Origin: JAXGPP01 sp040766885
Lineage (GTDB): Bacteria; Planctomycetota; Planctomycetia; Pirellulales; Thermoguttaceae
Length of the DNA: 64,000 nucleotides
Assembly (NCBI GenBank): GCA_040766885.1
Contig: JAXGPP010000008.1
Location: 186,001-250,000, forward strand
Direction of reading: 5' to 3'
Below, piece by piece: positions 34,272 through 44,008 of this stretch (position 1 is its first letter; each line of letters starts with the position of its first letter). A program made the position numbers and the translations under genes. The notes below the pieces were generated by a model. That model did not search any database, was not told the origin of the DNA, and saw nothing but the letters and a program-made list of their open reading frames with translations.

Positions 34272-36590
34272 ATGGGACGGCAATGCTTCAGAGCCGGAGT
34301 GGCCGGCGTGGTTCAGACATGCGTGTTTCTCCTGTCCGCTTTGGCTCTGGCAGGCACGGCCTCGGCCGACGATGGCGTGGTGTTTGTCGAAGCAGAGAGC
34401 TTCCAGGATCACGGCGGTTGGCAGTTGGATACCCAATTCATCCAGATCATGGGCTCGCCGTACCTCCTCGCACACGGCTTGGGCACTCCGGTGAAGGAAG
34501 CAACGACCAAGGTGACGTTTCCCGAGCCGGGTGAATACTCAGTCTACGTGCGGACCAAGGACTGGGTGGCCCGCTGGAAAGCTCCCGGCACGCCCGGCCG
34601 GTTCAAACTGCTCATCAATGGTCGCGCCCTGGATGCGACATTTGGCACCGAGGGGGCCGACTGGCATTGGCAGCCCGGCGGCCGCGTGCGGATCGACGAG
34701 AAGGAAGTGTCGCTCACGCTGCAAGATCTCACCGGCTTCAACGGCCGCTGCGACGCGATCCTGTTTGCCAGGGATCCGTCGTACGTTCCACCCAATTCAA
34801 ACGAACCCCATGCCGCGTGGCGCAAGAAGCTGCTCGGCTTGCCCGAAGAGCCGACCGCGGCCGGCGAGTACGACCTGGTGGTGGTCGGCGGCGGCTACTC
34901 CGGGTGCGGAGCGGCGATCTCGGCGGCGCGAATGGGTTGCCGCGTGGCGCTGATACAAGATCGCGGTCTGTTGGGCGGCAACTCCAGCAGCGAGATCCGC
35001 GTCTGGCCGCAAGGCAGAACCCGTCGCGGCCTGTTCCCCCGGATCGGCGAGATCATCGAGGAGATCAGCCCCAATCCGCCGCCGCGGACCTCGCCCGGTT
35101 TTGCCGAGGAGTTCCGCGACGATCTGAAGGAGCAGGTGGTGCGGGCGGAGAAGAACATCGACCTGTTCCTGAATACCCACGCCTATGCGGTGGAGAAGAT
35201 CGGCGACCGCATCACCGCGGTAGTGGCCTTCGACACCCGAACCGGCGAAGACAAGCGGTTCGCCGGCCGGTTGTTCGTCGACGCCACGGGCCACGGCACG
35301 CTCGGCCACCTCGCCGGCGCGCAGTACGAAATGACCGAGGAAGGCCACATGGGCATGAGCAACATGTGGCGTTGGGAAGAAACCGACCAGAAGCAGACGT
35401 TCCCTGAGACGCCCTGGGCGCTCAACCTGGAAATGGACGATTTTCCCTATCCGCAGAAGTTTCACGGTCAGTGGTTTTGGGAGACGGGTTTCGACAAGCA
35501 CCCGATCCACGATCTGGAATACATGCGCGACTGGAACTTGCGGGCCGTGTTCGGCGCGTTCAATGCGATGAAGAATCGCGGCGGCGCGAAGGATCACGAG
35601 AATGCCCGGCTGACCTGGGTGGCTTATGTCGGCGGGCCGCGCGAATCGCGGCGGCTGCTGGGCGACGTTCTTCTCACGCGTGACGACATCGTTGAAGTGA
35701 AACGCTTCCCCGACGGCTGCGTTCCAACCACCTGGTCGATCGACCTTCACTATCCGGAAGAGCGCTATTCACAGGGCGGGTATACCGACGACCCGTTCAT
35801 CTCCAAGGCCGTGTTCGACCGCCGGGTGGATGAGACGAACGGCTACCCGGTGCCGTACCGCTGCTTCTACTCGCGCAACGTGCCGAACCTGTTTATGGCC
35901 GGCCGCTGCATCAGCGTCACCCATGAGGCATTAGGCACTGTCCGGGTCATGAAGACCTGCGGCATGATGGGCGAAGTGGTGGGCAAAGCCGCGTCGATCT
36001 GCGTGCAGCACTCCTGCACGCCGCGCGAGGTGTACGACAACTATCTCGAAGAGTTGAAGTCGCTCCTCGAGCAACCGGGCGTGGCGCGTCGCCACACGGT
36101 AAACGGCGAGATCTTCATGGACGGGCCCGTGCCGCCCGTCTCGCCCGGCGATGTGCAGCGTGTGGACATCGACCCGGCCAAGCTGCCGGGCCTGGTGATC
36201 GACAACGTCAAGGCGGACCGCACCGGCAACTGGACGTCGGGCACCGGTCTGGAGGGCTACATCGGCACCGAGTATATCTACGCCGCGGCGAACTCAAAGT
36301 CGTCCATCCGCTTCCCGATCGACGTCCAGACCGCCGGCAAGTACGAGGTGCGGATCGCCTATCGCGACCACGAGAACCGGGCGACCAACGTGCCCGTGGA
36401 AGTCCGCTACGCCGGTGGCAAGCACGATACGACCATCAACATGCGCCAAAAGCCGAACCTCGAGGCAGGGTTCTTCTCGTTGGGCACGTTTGAGTTCACC
36501 CCCGATAAGCGCGGCGCGGTAGTGATCCGGGCCGACGGCACCGACGGGCACGTCTGCGTCGACGCGATCCAGTTGCTGCCGGTGAAATAA
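34272..36590 (+). CDS. Secreted FAD-dependent oxidoreductase with flanking carbohydrate-binding-like domains
   Basis: A 772-residue exported protein. The signal peptide (VVQTCVFLLSALALAGTASA) is followed by a beta-sandwich (~37-175) resembling sugar-binding modules: FVEAESFQDHGGWQLDTQFI, then EYSVYVRTKDWVARWK. The catalytic part is an FAD_oxidored domain: EYDLVVVGGGYSGCGAAIS (dinucleotide loop ~205-213), ALIQDRGLLGGNSSSEIR, RLFVDATGHGTLGHLAGA, and the C-terminal flavin contact NLFMAGRCISVTHEALGTVR. The last ~130 residues (WTSGTGLEGYIGTEYIYA to GHVCVDAIQLLPV) look like a golvesin/xly C-terminal domain. Relatives are annotated as oxidising sugars or polyols. The substrate is not known, but the two flanking domains point to a polymeric glycan. 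Confidence 0.88.
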   Translation: MGRQCFRAGVAGVVQTCVFLLSALALAGTASADDGVVFVEAESFQDHGGWQLDTQFIQIMGSPYLLAHGLGTPVKEATTKVTFPEPGEYSVYVRTKDWVARWKAPGTPGRFKLLINGRALDATFGTEGADWHWQPGGRVRIDEKEVSLTLQDLTGFNGRCDAILFARDPSYVPPNSNEPHAAWRKKLLGLPEEPTAAGEYDLVVVGGGYSGCGAAISAARMGCRVALIQDRGLLGGNSSSEIRVWPQGRTRRGLFPRIGEIIEEISPNPPPRTSPGFAEEFRDDLKEQVVRAEKNIDLFLNTHAYAVEKIGDRITAVVAFDTRTGEDKRFAGRLFVDATGHGTLGHLAGAQYEMTEEGHMGMSNMWRWEETDQKQTFPETPWALNLEMDDFPYPQKFHGQWFWETGFDKHPIHDLEYMRDWNLRAVFGAFNAMKNRGGAKDHENARLTWVAYVGGPRESRRLLGDVLLTRDDIVEVKRFPDGCVPTTWSIDLHYPEERYSQGGYTDDPFISKAVFDRRVDETNGYPVPYRCFYSRNVPNLFMAGRCISVTHEALGTVRVMKTCGMMGEVVGKAASICVQHSCTPREVYDNYLEELKSLLEQPGVARRHTVNGEIFMDGPVPPVSPGDVQRVDIDPAKLPGLVIDNVKADRTGNWTSGTGLEGYIGTEYIYAAANSKSSIRFPIDVQTAGKYEVRIAYRDHENRATNVPVEVRYAGGKHDTTINMRQKPNLEAGFFSLGTFEFTPDKRGAVVIRADGTDGHVCVDAIQLLPVK

Positions 36591-36626
36591 CCTTACAGCC
36601 TGAAGGTCCACAGCAAGAGAACGCTG

Positions 36627-37523
36627 ATGAAGACACGATTCGCGGTGCCGCTCGTACTGGCGATCGTAGCTGGCGCATTGGCCGTTCCGGTGGCGGCCCA
36701 GGTGCCGGAGGCGAGGCTTTTTCCGGGCGGCGCGGTCGACCCCGATGAATCGAAAATCATCGAGGCGATCGACGAGCTCCGCGAGTCCGGCGCGCTGCTC
36801 GACGTGCCCGCCGTCGTCAGCCAGTTGGAACGAAAGACCTGCCAGCTCGAGCTGTTGCCCGCAGCCGACCGGAAGCTGGCGGGACGCGAGATCTGGCAGG
36901 CGGCCAAGCGCAGCCACCTGCGCCTCGGTTGGTATCGTCTCTGCACGACCTGCGACCAGTGGCACCTGAAGCTCGGCGGAGGCTATGTCATTTCCGCCGA
37001 CGGCGCCGTGGCGACCTGCGAACACCTCATCCGTCCCGAAGAAGACACCACGCGCGAAGGATACCTGCTGGCGGCCGACGACGACGGCCGAGTGTACCCG
37101 GTTACCGAAGTGCTGGCTTCGAATCGCCGCGCCGACGTGGCCATCGTCCGGGTGAAGGCCGAGGGGCTCACGCCGCTGGCGCTCAACACGGCCGTCGCTC
37201 CGGGCGACAGCGTGTGGTGCTACAGCGAACCCCTGGGGCAGCGAGGTTATTTCAGCCAGGGGATCGTCAACCGCTTCTTCCATCGCGGCCGCCAACGCGC
37301 TGCCGACGGGCCGGTGGTGATCAGCGTAAGCGCCGACTGGGCGCCGGGTTCGAGCGGCTCGGCGGTGCTCGACGAGTGCGGCAACGCCGTGGGGCACGTC
37401 TCGCGCATCTCCTCCTTCATCGAAGGCGGCGGCGAATCGCTCCGCGGCCGCGGCCTCTACCTCGTCATCCGCGAAGCCGCCAGCGCTCGCGACCTGCTGC
37501 GGCTTATTCAACCGACGGAGTGA
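36627..37523 (+). CDS. Secreted trypsin-like serine protease (S1/DegP-like core)
   Basis: A 298-residue protein starting 36 bases after the oxidoreductase stop. Signal peptide RFAVPLVLAIVAGALAVPVAAQ. An N-terminal helical part (ESKIIEAIDELRESGALLD) precedes the protease core. The triad can be read as His133 in GGGYVISADGAVATCEHLIR, Asp170 in NRRADVAIVRV and Ser243 in SADWAPGSSGSAVLDECGN. The GxSGS variant replaces the classical GNSGG. No PDZ domain is present, so it is not a full DegP. It probably acts in the periplasm or outside the cell; the nearby co-oriented oxidoreductase may share its transcript. Confidence 0.87.
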   Translation: MKTRFAVPLVLAIVAGALAVPVAAQVPEARLFPGGAVDPDESKIIEAIDELRESGALLDVPAVVSQLERKTCQLELLPAADRKLAGREIWQAAKRSHLRLGWYRLCTTCDQWHLKLGGGYVISADGAVATCEHLIRPEEDTTREGYLLAADDDGRVYPVTEVLASNRRADVAIVRVKAEGLTPLALNTAVAPGDSVWCYSEPLGQRGYFSQGIVNRFFHRGRQRAADGPVVISVSADWAPGSSGSAVLDECGNAVGHVSRISSFIEGGGESLRGRGLYLVIREAASARDLLRLIQPTE

Positions 37524-37834
37524 ACTGCGAAGCCTCTCACCGCCGTGCAGTTGTTGGCCCCACCCGTCTGCCGCCAGATGGAGAGGTAGGCGTCATCGGC
37601 TAACCGCGTGTCCAACTCGCTGGTCCAGCACGCGCAGACGTCGCTGTTCGCCGTGGACATGTCCTCAATATCATCCACTGGCGGCACTTCACGCCCACAT
37701 TCGCCCACCCAAGAGTCGGGGCTGGCCAGGAACCGCCGAATGCTTGCTTCCCGCCGCCACGTCGGTTAGCTTGACCGGATGCGACGCCGCGCATGCGGCC
37801 GGATCCACTACGTTCATCAATGAGGAGTACCATC
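37524..37834. other. Intergenic stretch, nothing recognised
   Basis: About 310 bases before the Gfo/Idh gene. No credible frame, repeat or RNA was seen. It should carry the promoter of the 37835 gene. Confidence 0.55.
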
Positions 37835-39280
37835 ATGGGACGCATCAGCCGGCGACTGTTCCTCGAAGAGAGTCTCTTGGCGGCGGCCGCCGCGGGCATC
37901 GGGACGTCGGCAGTGGCAAGGGCAGCCGAGACGCCGGCCCAGAGCACCAGTGCCAACGAGCGGCTGAGCGTGGCGGTGATCGGAATCCGCGGGCGAGGCG
38001 GCGACCACGCCCGCGCGTTCGAGGCCCGCGAAGATTGCTTCCTGAGCTACGTCTGCGACGCCGACAGTGAACCCGGTGAGAAAGCAGCGGCCGCGTTCAA
38101 GAGCAAGCCGAAGTTCGTCCAGGACATGCGGCGGATCTTCGACGACCCGTCGGTCGATATCGTGAGCATCGCCACCCCCAACCACTGGCACTCGCTGGCG
38201 GCGATCTGGGCGATGCAGGCCGGTAAGGACGTGTACGTCGAGAAGCCCGTAAGTCACAACGTCAGCGAAGGGCGGCGAATGGTCCAGGTCGCCCGCAAGT
38301 ACAACCGCATCTGCCAGGGGGGCACGCAGCATCGCTCGGCCGGTTCGAGCCGCGCGGCGGCCCAGTACGTTCGCGACGGCAAGCTGGGCCAGATCCAGTT
38401 GGCTCATGTCTGCACCTATCGCTCGCGGGGTTCGATCGGACCGGCGGGCGAGTACCCGGTGCCGCCGACGGTCGACTACAACCTGTGGGCGGGACCGGCG
38501 CCGATGGAAATTCCGCTGCGGCGGAAATCGTTCCATTACGACTGGCACTGGTTCTGGGATTGGGGCAACGGCGAACTGGGCAACAACAGCATTCATGCGG
38601 TCGATACCATGCGGATGATCGTCGACCTCAAGGGGTTGGGACAGGGCGTCATGAGCTACGGCGGCCGCGTGGGAATCGACGACTGCGCCGAGACGCCGAG
38701 CGTCCAGGTGACGATCCACGACTTCGGCCCCATCACCGTGGTGCAGGAAGTGCGCAACCTGAAAACGCCTGCCCCCAAGCGCGGCGGCGCGATCTTCATC
38801 TCCGGCACGGAAGGCTATATCGCGTCGAACTTCGGCAATGCCACCGCCTTCGACAAGGACGGCAAGGAAATCGAGAAGCTCACCGGGCCGAGCATGGACC
38901 ACTTCGGCAACTTTATCGAAGCGGTGCGGAGCCGGAAGCGCGAAGATCAGAACGCCGAGATCGAACAGGGCCACACCTCGACCGCGGTGGTCCACGTGGC
39001 CAACATCTCGCAGCGACTGGGACAACCGGCCTCGCCCGGCGACATCGAGAAAGCGCTGGCGGGGATGAAGGTAAACGAGAACGTCGTCGAGACGTTCCAG
39101 GAAATCCGCGCCCACCTCGCCGAAAACGGCGTCGACATCGAAAAGACGCCGCTCACGCTCGGCCCCTGGATCGCGATCGACGCGGAGAAGGAGAAGTTCG
39201 TCGACAATGCGGCCGCCGATGCCATGCTCACCCGCGAGTATCGCCAGCCGTTCGTCGTTCCCGCCGAAAGTGACATTTAA
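37835..39280 (+). CDS. Secreted Gfo/Idh/MocA-family oxidoreductase (Tat substrate)
   Basis: A 481-residue protein; ATG 37835 lies behind TGAGGAG. The N-terminus ISRRLFLEESLLAAAAAGIG carries a twin-arginine signal. AVIGIRGRGGDHARAFE is the nucleotide-binding loop, VDIVSIATPNHWHSLAAIWA ends the Rossmann half, and DVYVEKPVSHNVSEGRRMV holds the EKP signature. GNGELGNNSIHAVDTMRMIV is the C-terminal-domain active-site histidine segment. ISGTEGYIASNFGNAT and the C-terminal WIAIDAEKEKFVDNAAAD are typical of the long planctomycete subgroup. It probably oxidises a sugar or inositol-like substrate in the periplasm. No DUF1080 or TIM-barrel partner is adjacent here. Confidence 0.9.
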   Translation: MGRISRRLFLEESLLAAAAAGIGTSAVARAAETPAQSTSANERLSVAVIGIRGRGGDHARAFEAREDCFLSYVCDADSEPGEKAAAAFKSKPKFVQDMRRIFDDPSVDIVSIATPNHWHSLAAIWAMQAGKDVYVEKPVSHNVSEGRRMVQVARKYNRICQGGTQHRSAGSSRAAAQYVRDGKLGQIQLAHVCTYRSRGSIGPAGEYPVPPTVDYNLWAGPAPMEIPLRRKSFHYDWHWFWDWGNGELGNNSIHAVDTMRMIVDLKGLGQGVMSYGGRVGIDDCAETPSVQVTIHDFGPITVVQEVRNLKTPAPKRGGAIFISGTEGYIASNFGNATAFDKDGKEIEKLTGPSMDHFGNFIEAVRSRKREDQNAEIEQGHTSTAVVHVANISQRLGQPASPGDIEKALAGMKVNENVVETFQEIRAHLAENGVDIEKTPLTLGPWIAIDAEKEKFVDNAAADAMLTREYRQPFVVPAESDI

Positions 39281-39391
39281 CGAAAGCCATCCGCGGTCGG
39301 CTATCAGTCGGATATCATGTCTGCGGCCTTCTGCCGTGGACATGACCGGCTGACGGACGAGAGCCGATCGCCTGCAACTCAAGGGACTGTT

Positions 39392-40096
39392 TTGAGCCTT
39401 GTCGTCGTCGACAACTTGCGGAAGGTCTACGCCGGATCGGAAGCGGGCGTGGTGGCCCTCGACGGGGTAAGCTTCGCCATCGAGCGCGGCGAGTTCGTCA
39501 GCATTCGCGGCCCTTCGGGTTGCGGGAAATCGACGCTGCTCCACATTCTCGGCGCGATGGATCGGCCCAGCGAGGGAAGTGTGCGGATCGACGGCCAGGA
39601 GTTGGCCGCGCTGGGCGTCGACGCGATGGCTCGCTTCCGGCGGCGAAAAGTCGGATTCGTCTTCCAGTCGTTCCACCTGCTGCCCACGCTCACCGTGGCC
39701 GAGAACGTGATGCTCCCGCTCACGCTGGACGGTTGGGCCGATCGGCCCGCCGTCCAGCGCACGGCGGAACTGCTCGAAGGCGTGGGCTTGGCCTCCCGCG
39801 GCGAGCACCTGCCGAGCCAGCTTTCCGGCGGCGAAATGCAGCGCGCCGCCGTGGCCCGCGCCGTCGCTGCCCGCCCGGAACTCCTCCTGGCCGACGAGCC
39901 GACCGGTAATCTCGACAGCCAGAACGGCGAGCGGATCATGGAACTGCTGGCCAGCCTGAACCGGCAGTCGGGCGTGACGGTCGTGCTGGCGACCCATTCC
40001 GAAGAAGCGGCCGCCTACGCCCGGCGGACCCTGCGGTTGCGTGACGGTCTCCTCCAGCAGGACGGCGAGGATGCGCGGACTCGTTCGCCTGTATAG
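39392..40096 (+). CDS. ABC transporter ATP-binding protein (LolD/MacB type)
   Basis: A 234-residue ATPase. I favour the TTG at 39392 (MSLVVVDNLRKVY), with AAGGGA seven bases upstream; an ATG at 39317 would add an unusual 25-residue tail. Walker A is GPSGCGKS (40-47), the Q-loop is VFQSFHLLPTL, the signature is LSGGE (144-148), Walker B is LLLADEP (164-170) and the H-loop is VLATHSEEAA. It energises the FtsX-type permease encoded by the next gene, which it overlaps by 26 bases. Together with the AttH-like gene they form a three-gene operon that probably exports or extracts a lipid or lipoprotein. Confidence 0.92.
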   Translation: MSLVVVDNLRKVYAGSEAGVVALDGVSFAIERGEFVSIRGPSGCGKSTLLHILGAMDRPSEGSVRIDGQELAALGVDAMARFRRRKVGFVFQSFHLLPTLTVAENVMLPLTLDGWADRPAVQRTAELLEGVGLASRGEHLPSQLSGGEMQRAAVARAVAARPELLLADEPTGNLDSQNGERIMELLASLNRQSGVTVVLATHSEEAAAYARRTLRLRDGLLQQDGEDARTRSPV

Positions 40097-42731
40097 GCAG
40101 TTCATGCTGCGTTCGATGCTGCGGCACAAGTTGCCTGCCGCGGCGGCCGTGCTGGGAATTGCCCTGGGCGTGGCGGTCATGCTGGCGATCCGCCTCGCCA
40201 ACCGCAGCATCACCGATACGTTTCGCACCGCCGTCGATTCGGTCAGCGGCGCGGCGTCGCTGTCGATCATGGGAGAGGCGGGGCGCTTCGACGAGCGCAA
40301 GCTGGCCCGCCTGGAGTGGCTTCGCGAGTACGGCACGGCCAGCCCGGTCATCGAAGGCTACGCCATGCTGCTCGAGCCGGGTGATCCACGGCTTTCGGCC
40401 GACCGGGTCGGCTGGCCGCGCGGCGAGATCCTGCATCTGCTGGGCATCGACGTGCTTGTCGACCGGCCGATCCGTGAATACCGCCTGCTGCGAACGAGCC
40501 AGGAGGAACGCGAGCCGACGACCGAGGAGTTTCTCCGCCTTGTCGTCGACCCGAGTGCGGTGGTCGTGACCGAGCGGTTCGCGCGGCGCAAGGGATTGTC
40601 GATCGGCGATCGGATCGCGCTGGCGTTCGGCTCCAATCGGAAAGACCTTGTCATTCGCGGGCTTCTGCTTGATGAGGGGCCGGCCCGCACGCTCGATGGC
40701 AATTTCGCGATCATGGACATCGCCGCCGCGCAGTGGGCGTTCGGCCGAATGGGGTATATCGACCGCGTCGATCTGCGGCTCAAGGCCGACATCGACGTGG
40801 CGGCGGCCGAGCGGGCGATCGCCGCGCGGCTGCCGCCAGGACTCCGCGTCGAACCGCCCGACCAGGCCTCGTCGCGGAACGAGACGATGATCGCCGCCTT
40901 CCATTTCAATCTCGCCGCATTGAGCGGCATCGCGCTGCTGGTGGGCCTGTTTCTGATCTACAACACGGCGTCGATCGGCGTCGCGGCGCGGCGCGAGGAA
41001 ATCGGCATCCTGCAGGCGGTCGGGGCGGGGCGGCCGACGGTGCTCGCATTGGTGCTCGGCGAGACGGTGCTCGTGTGGGGAGCGGGGTTCGCGCTGGGAA
41101 TCCTCCTCGCGCGGTGGCTGGCCCGCGGGGCGGTGGGCGCGACGGCCAGGACCGTGGAGACGTTTTACCTCGCCGAGGCCGCCGAGGCATCGGCACGGCA
41201 GTTGTCGCTCACTCGCGGAGAGATCCTGCTGGCGGTGCTGATAACGTTGCCGCTGGCGCTGGCGGCGGCGTTCTGGCCGGCGTGGAGGGCGGCCAGCATC
41301 CGGCCGATCGAAGTGATCCACGGCGCGCAGCGGATGCGGCGGAACCTGCGCCCGCCCCGGGCGCTGCTGGCGGCGGCCGCTCTGTTGGCGTTGCTGGGTG
41401 GCGGGCTGGCGACGCTGCCGCCCGTGGGCGGTTTGCCGGTGTTCGGCTTCGCGGCCGGAGCCGTGCTCGTGCTCGCGGCGGCGTTCGTCGTTCCGTCGGT
41501 ACTGTGGGCGGCCTGCTGGCTGGCCCGCCGCGCCGCGGCCCCGCTGGTGCGGCCCCTGCGCGCCGAGTTCCGGCTGGCTTCAGCAAACTTGCTCGGATCG
41601 ATTGGCCGGGTGTCGACCTCCGTCGCAGCCCTGGCGGTAAGCCTGGCGATGGCGGTGGCGATCGCCGTGCTCGTGGGCAGCTTCCGCGAGACAGTGATCT
41701 ACTGGCTCGATTCCACGCTGCGGGCCGACGTCATGGTGCGGCCGATCACGCTCAATTCGGCCACCAGCGAGGCCGAGATCGGCATCGAAGTGCTCGATGC
41801 CCTGCGGCGCGACCCGGACGTCGCCTCGGTCAACTGGGTCCAGATCCGCCAGGTTCCCTACGGCGATCGCGGCATCCGCCTGGCCGCCGCCCCGCTCGAC
41901 CTGATCATGAAACATCAAACGCTCCTGTTCAAATCGCCGCGCGATCCGGCGGCCGCCGCCCGCCGCGCGATCGCCCGCGACGAGGTGCTCGTCTCCGAAA
42001 GCTTCTCGATCCGGTTCAACAAGCGGCCGGGCGACGAAGTGGAACTGCCGACGCCGACCGGCCGGCAGTCGTTTCGCGTGGCCGCCGTCTACTACGATTA
42101 CGCGAGCAACCAGGGGACGGTGACGGTCGACTCGGGGACCTATCGCCGGCGTTTTGCCGCGCTGGGCGAATCGCCCTTGCCCAGCAGCGTGGGACTGTAC
42201 CTTCGCCCCGGTGCCGACCCGGAAACAGTTCGCCAGCGGCTGGCTGAGACGGTGCCGGGCGCCGAGGCCCTGGCGATCGTCACCAACAGCAACGTTCGCC
42301 GCGAGGCGCTTCGCGTGTTCGACAGCACCTTTCGCATCACCTACGCGCTGGAAGGTATCGCCATCGTGATCGCCGGGCTGGGGATCTTCTCCACGCTGCT
42401 CACGCTCATCTATGAACGGCGGCAGGAGATCGGCCTGATCTCGCTCGTCGGCGCGTCGCCGCGGCAGGTCCGCCGGATGGTCGTTCTCGAGGCGGTGCTG
42501 CTGGGGGCGGTGAGCCAGGCGGTGGGCCTCTTGATCGGGCTGCTCCTGGCGATGATCCTGATCTACGTGGTCAACGTCCAATCGTTCGGCTGGACGATCC
42601 AGTTCCACTGGCCGCCCGGCTTCGTGCTGCAATCGACCGTGCTGATCCTCGCCGCGGCGGCCCTGTTCGGTTTCTACCCCGCCATCCGCGCCGCCAATGT
42701 CGAAGCCCTGCAGACCGTGAGGGACGAATGA
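40071..42731 (+). CDS. FtsX-like ABC transporter permease
   Basis: An 886-residue membrane protein; ATG 40071 follows GGCGAGG and overlaps the ATPase gene. It has an N-terminal TM (AAAAVLGIALGVAVMLAIRLAN), a large extracytoplasmic domain, and two copies of the FtsX three-helix core: LSGIALLVGLFLIYNTASIGV with REEIGILQAVGAGRPTVLAL, and ITYALEGIAIVIAGLGIFSTLL with RRQEIGLISLVGASPRQVRR. A central pair of helices (about 430-480) precedes a second N-terminal-like unit with a second extracytoplasmic domain. This double arrangement is that of large AttF/AttG-like MacB-fold permeases. It couples ATP hydrolysis to movement of the outer domain. Confidence 0.9.
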   Translation: MRGLVRLYRQFMLRSMLRHKLPAAAAVLGIALGVAVMLAIRLANRSITDTFRTAVDSVSGAASLSIMGEAGRFDERKLARLEWLREYGTASPVIEGYAMLLEPGDPRLSADRVGWPRGEILHLLGIDVLVDRPIREYRLLRTSQEEREPTTEEFLRLVVDPSAVVVTERFARRKGLSIGDRIALAFGSNRKDLVIRGLLLDEGPARTLDGNFAIMDIAAAQWAFGRMGYIDRVDLRLKADIDVAAAERAIAARLPPGLRVEPPDQASSRNETMIAAFHFNLAALSGIALLVGLFLIYNTASIGVAARREEIGILQAVGAGRPTVLALVLGETVLVWGAGFALGILLARWLARGAVGATARTVETFYLAEAAEASARQLSLTRGEILLAVLITLPLALAAAFWPAWRAASIRPIEVIHGAQRMRRNLRPPRALLAAAALLALLGGGLATLPPVGGLPVFGFAAGAVLVLAAAFVVPSVLWAACWLARRAAAPLVRPLRAEFRLASANLLGSIGRVSTSVAALAVSLAMAVAIAVLVGSFRETVIYWLDSTLRADVMVRPITLNSATSEAEIGIEVLDALRRDPDVASVNWVQIRQVPYGDRGIRLAAAPLDLIMKHQTLLFKSPRDPAAAARRAIARDEVLVSESFSIRFNKRPGDEVELPTPTGRQSFRVAAVYYDYASNQGTVTVDSGTYRRRFAALGESPLPSSVGLYLRPGADPETVRQRLAETVPGAEALAIVTNSNVRREALRVFDSTFRITYALEGIAIVIAGLGIFSTLLTLIYERRQEIGLISLVGASPRQVRRMVVLEAVLLGAVSQAVGLLIGLLLAMILIYVVNVQSFGWTIQFHWPPGFVLQSTVLILAAAALFGFYPAIRAANVEALQTVRDE

Positions 42732-43852
42732 CCTCAGGCATCGCTATGCTCTTGCTGCTCGGTCTTGGCGCGGCGTCCGCCGATCCGCCCGACCACCAGA
42801 CACCTCTTTCCATGTGGCGGCAGGCGATCGAGCCGCACCCGTTCCAATTTCCGGCCGATCATGCGGCCCACGACGACTACCGCATCGAGTGGTGGTATTA
42901 CACCGGCAACCTGGCGGCCAGCGATGGAAGGCAGTTCGGGTACCAGCTTACGTTCTTCCGCACGGGTGTGGTCTACGCGCCCGAAAACCCGTCGCGATGG
43001 GCGATCCGCGACCTTCACATGGCGCACTTCGCCGTATCCGATATCGATGCGGCCGAGTTCTTCATGCAGGATCGCCTCCGCCGCGAGGGCGTCGGCGGGG
43101 CGGGGGCCCGCACCGATCGGCTCGAGGCGTGGAATGGCGACTGGCGGGTCAAGCTGGACGGCGACGCCCATCGGCTGCGCGCCGAGACCGATGCGGTCGC
43201 GATCGATCTCAACCTGCTGGCGCTGAAGCCCCCGGTGCTGCACGGGCGCGGCGGCCTCAGCCAGAAGGGCCCCTCGGTTGGAAACGCCTCGCACTACTAC
43301 TCGCTCACGCGGATGCAGACCGACGGCAAGATCCGGGTGCGCGGCGAGACGCTCGACGTGGCCGGGTTGAGCTGGATGGATCACGAGTTCAGCACCAGCT
43401 TTCTCGAACCCGGCCAGCAAGGCTGGGACTGGTTTTCGCTGCAGCTCGACAACGATTGCGAGCTGATGATCTACCGCATCCGCCGCGGCAGCGGCGAGGC
43501 CGACCGGCATTCGGCAGGGACGGTCGTCGACGCGGCGGGCAAGGGCGCCGCGCTTGCGCATGACGAGTTCACGCTGGAACCCGGCCGGACCTGGAAATCG
43601 CCCGTCACCGGCGCCGTCTATGCCACCAGTTGGACGGTTCGCGTCGAGAATCGCGGCATTGAGCTTGAGGTCGAGGCGGCGTTCCCCGCACAGGAACTCG
43701 ACACCCGGGCGACCACCGGCATTGCCTACTGGGAAGGGAGCGTGCGGGCGCGCGGCCAGTGGGACGGCCGCACCGTGACCGGACGAGGCTACCTGGAGAT
43801 GACCGGTTACGCCGGCCGCGCCCTCGGCGGCTCGCTCGAAGGCGGACGGTAG
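42728..43852 (+). CDS. AttH/CrtC-like lipocalin-fold exported protein
   Basis: A 374-residue protein whose start codon overlaps the permease stop (ATGA). Signal peptide GIAMLLLLGLGAASADPP. The sequence DYRIEWWYYTGNLAASDGRQFGYQLTFFR is the hallmark of AttH / carotenoid-1,2-hydratase N-terminal-type proteins, followed by HYYSLTRMQTDGKIRV, GLSWMDHEFSTSFLEPGQQG with the conserved DHEF, and WDWFSLQLDNDCELMIYRIR. These proteins pair two lipocalin-like barrels and are encoded with MacB-like ABC transporters (attEFGH). A role as periplasmic acceptor or hydratase for a hydrophobic molecule is likely. Translational coupling with the permease supports a common complex. Confidence 0.9.
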   Translation: MTSGIAMLLLLGLGAASADPPDHQTPLSMWRQAIEPHPFQFPADHAAHDDYRIEWWYYTGNLAASDGRQFGYQLTFFRTGVVYAPENPSRWAIRDLHMAHFAVSDIDAAEFFMQDRLRREGVGGAGARTDRLEAWNGDWRVKLDGDAHRLRAETDAVAIDLNLLALKPPVLHGRGGLSQKGPSVGNASHYYSLTRMQTDGKIRVRGETLDVAGLSWMDHEFSTSFLEPGQQGWDWFSLQLDNDCELMIYRIRRGSGEADRHSAGTVVDAAGKGAALAHDEFTLEPGRTWKSPVTGAVYATSWTVRVENRGIELEVEAAFPAQELDTRATTGIAYWEGSVRARGQWDGRTVTGRGYLEMTGYAGRALGGSLEGGR

Positions 43853-44008
43853 GCGTTCAATTCAGCCGGGGACTGGTCCGTCTTCCGGCGCGTAAACCCA
43901 ATTTGGTGCGTAATCCGATGGACGAAAGCACGGGTCGGTTCTTTTCGGCCGCAAGCCCTGAAATGCGGCCAACAGTTAAGATACCCCGCGGCGCGCTTGC
44001 CCGCACCG

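Noticed and set aside
37817..40351. An 844-codon minus-strand open frame
   Set aside because: Antisense of the Gfo/Idh and ABC ATPase genes; composition is typical of a shadow frame.
43947..43970. Hairpin GGCCGCA/TGCGGCC as terminator or attC
   Set aside because: No T-run on either side and no paired GTT/AAC boxes in the right places.
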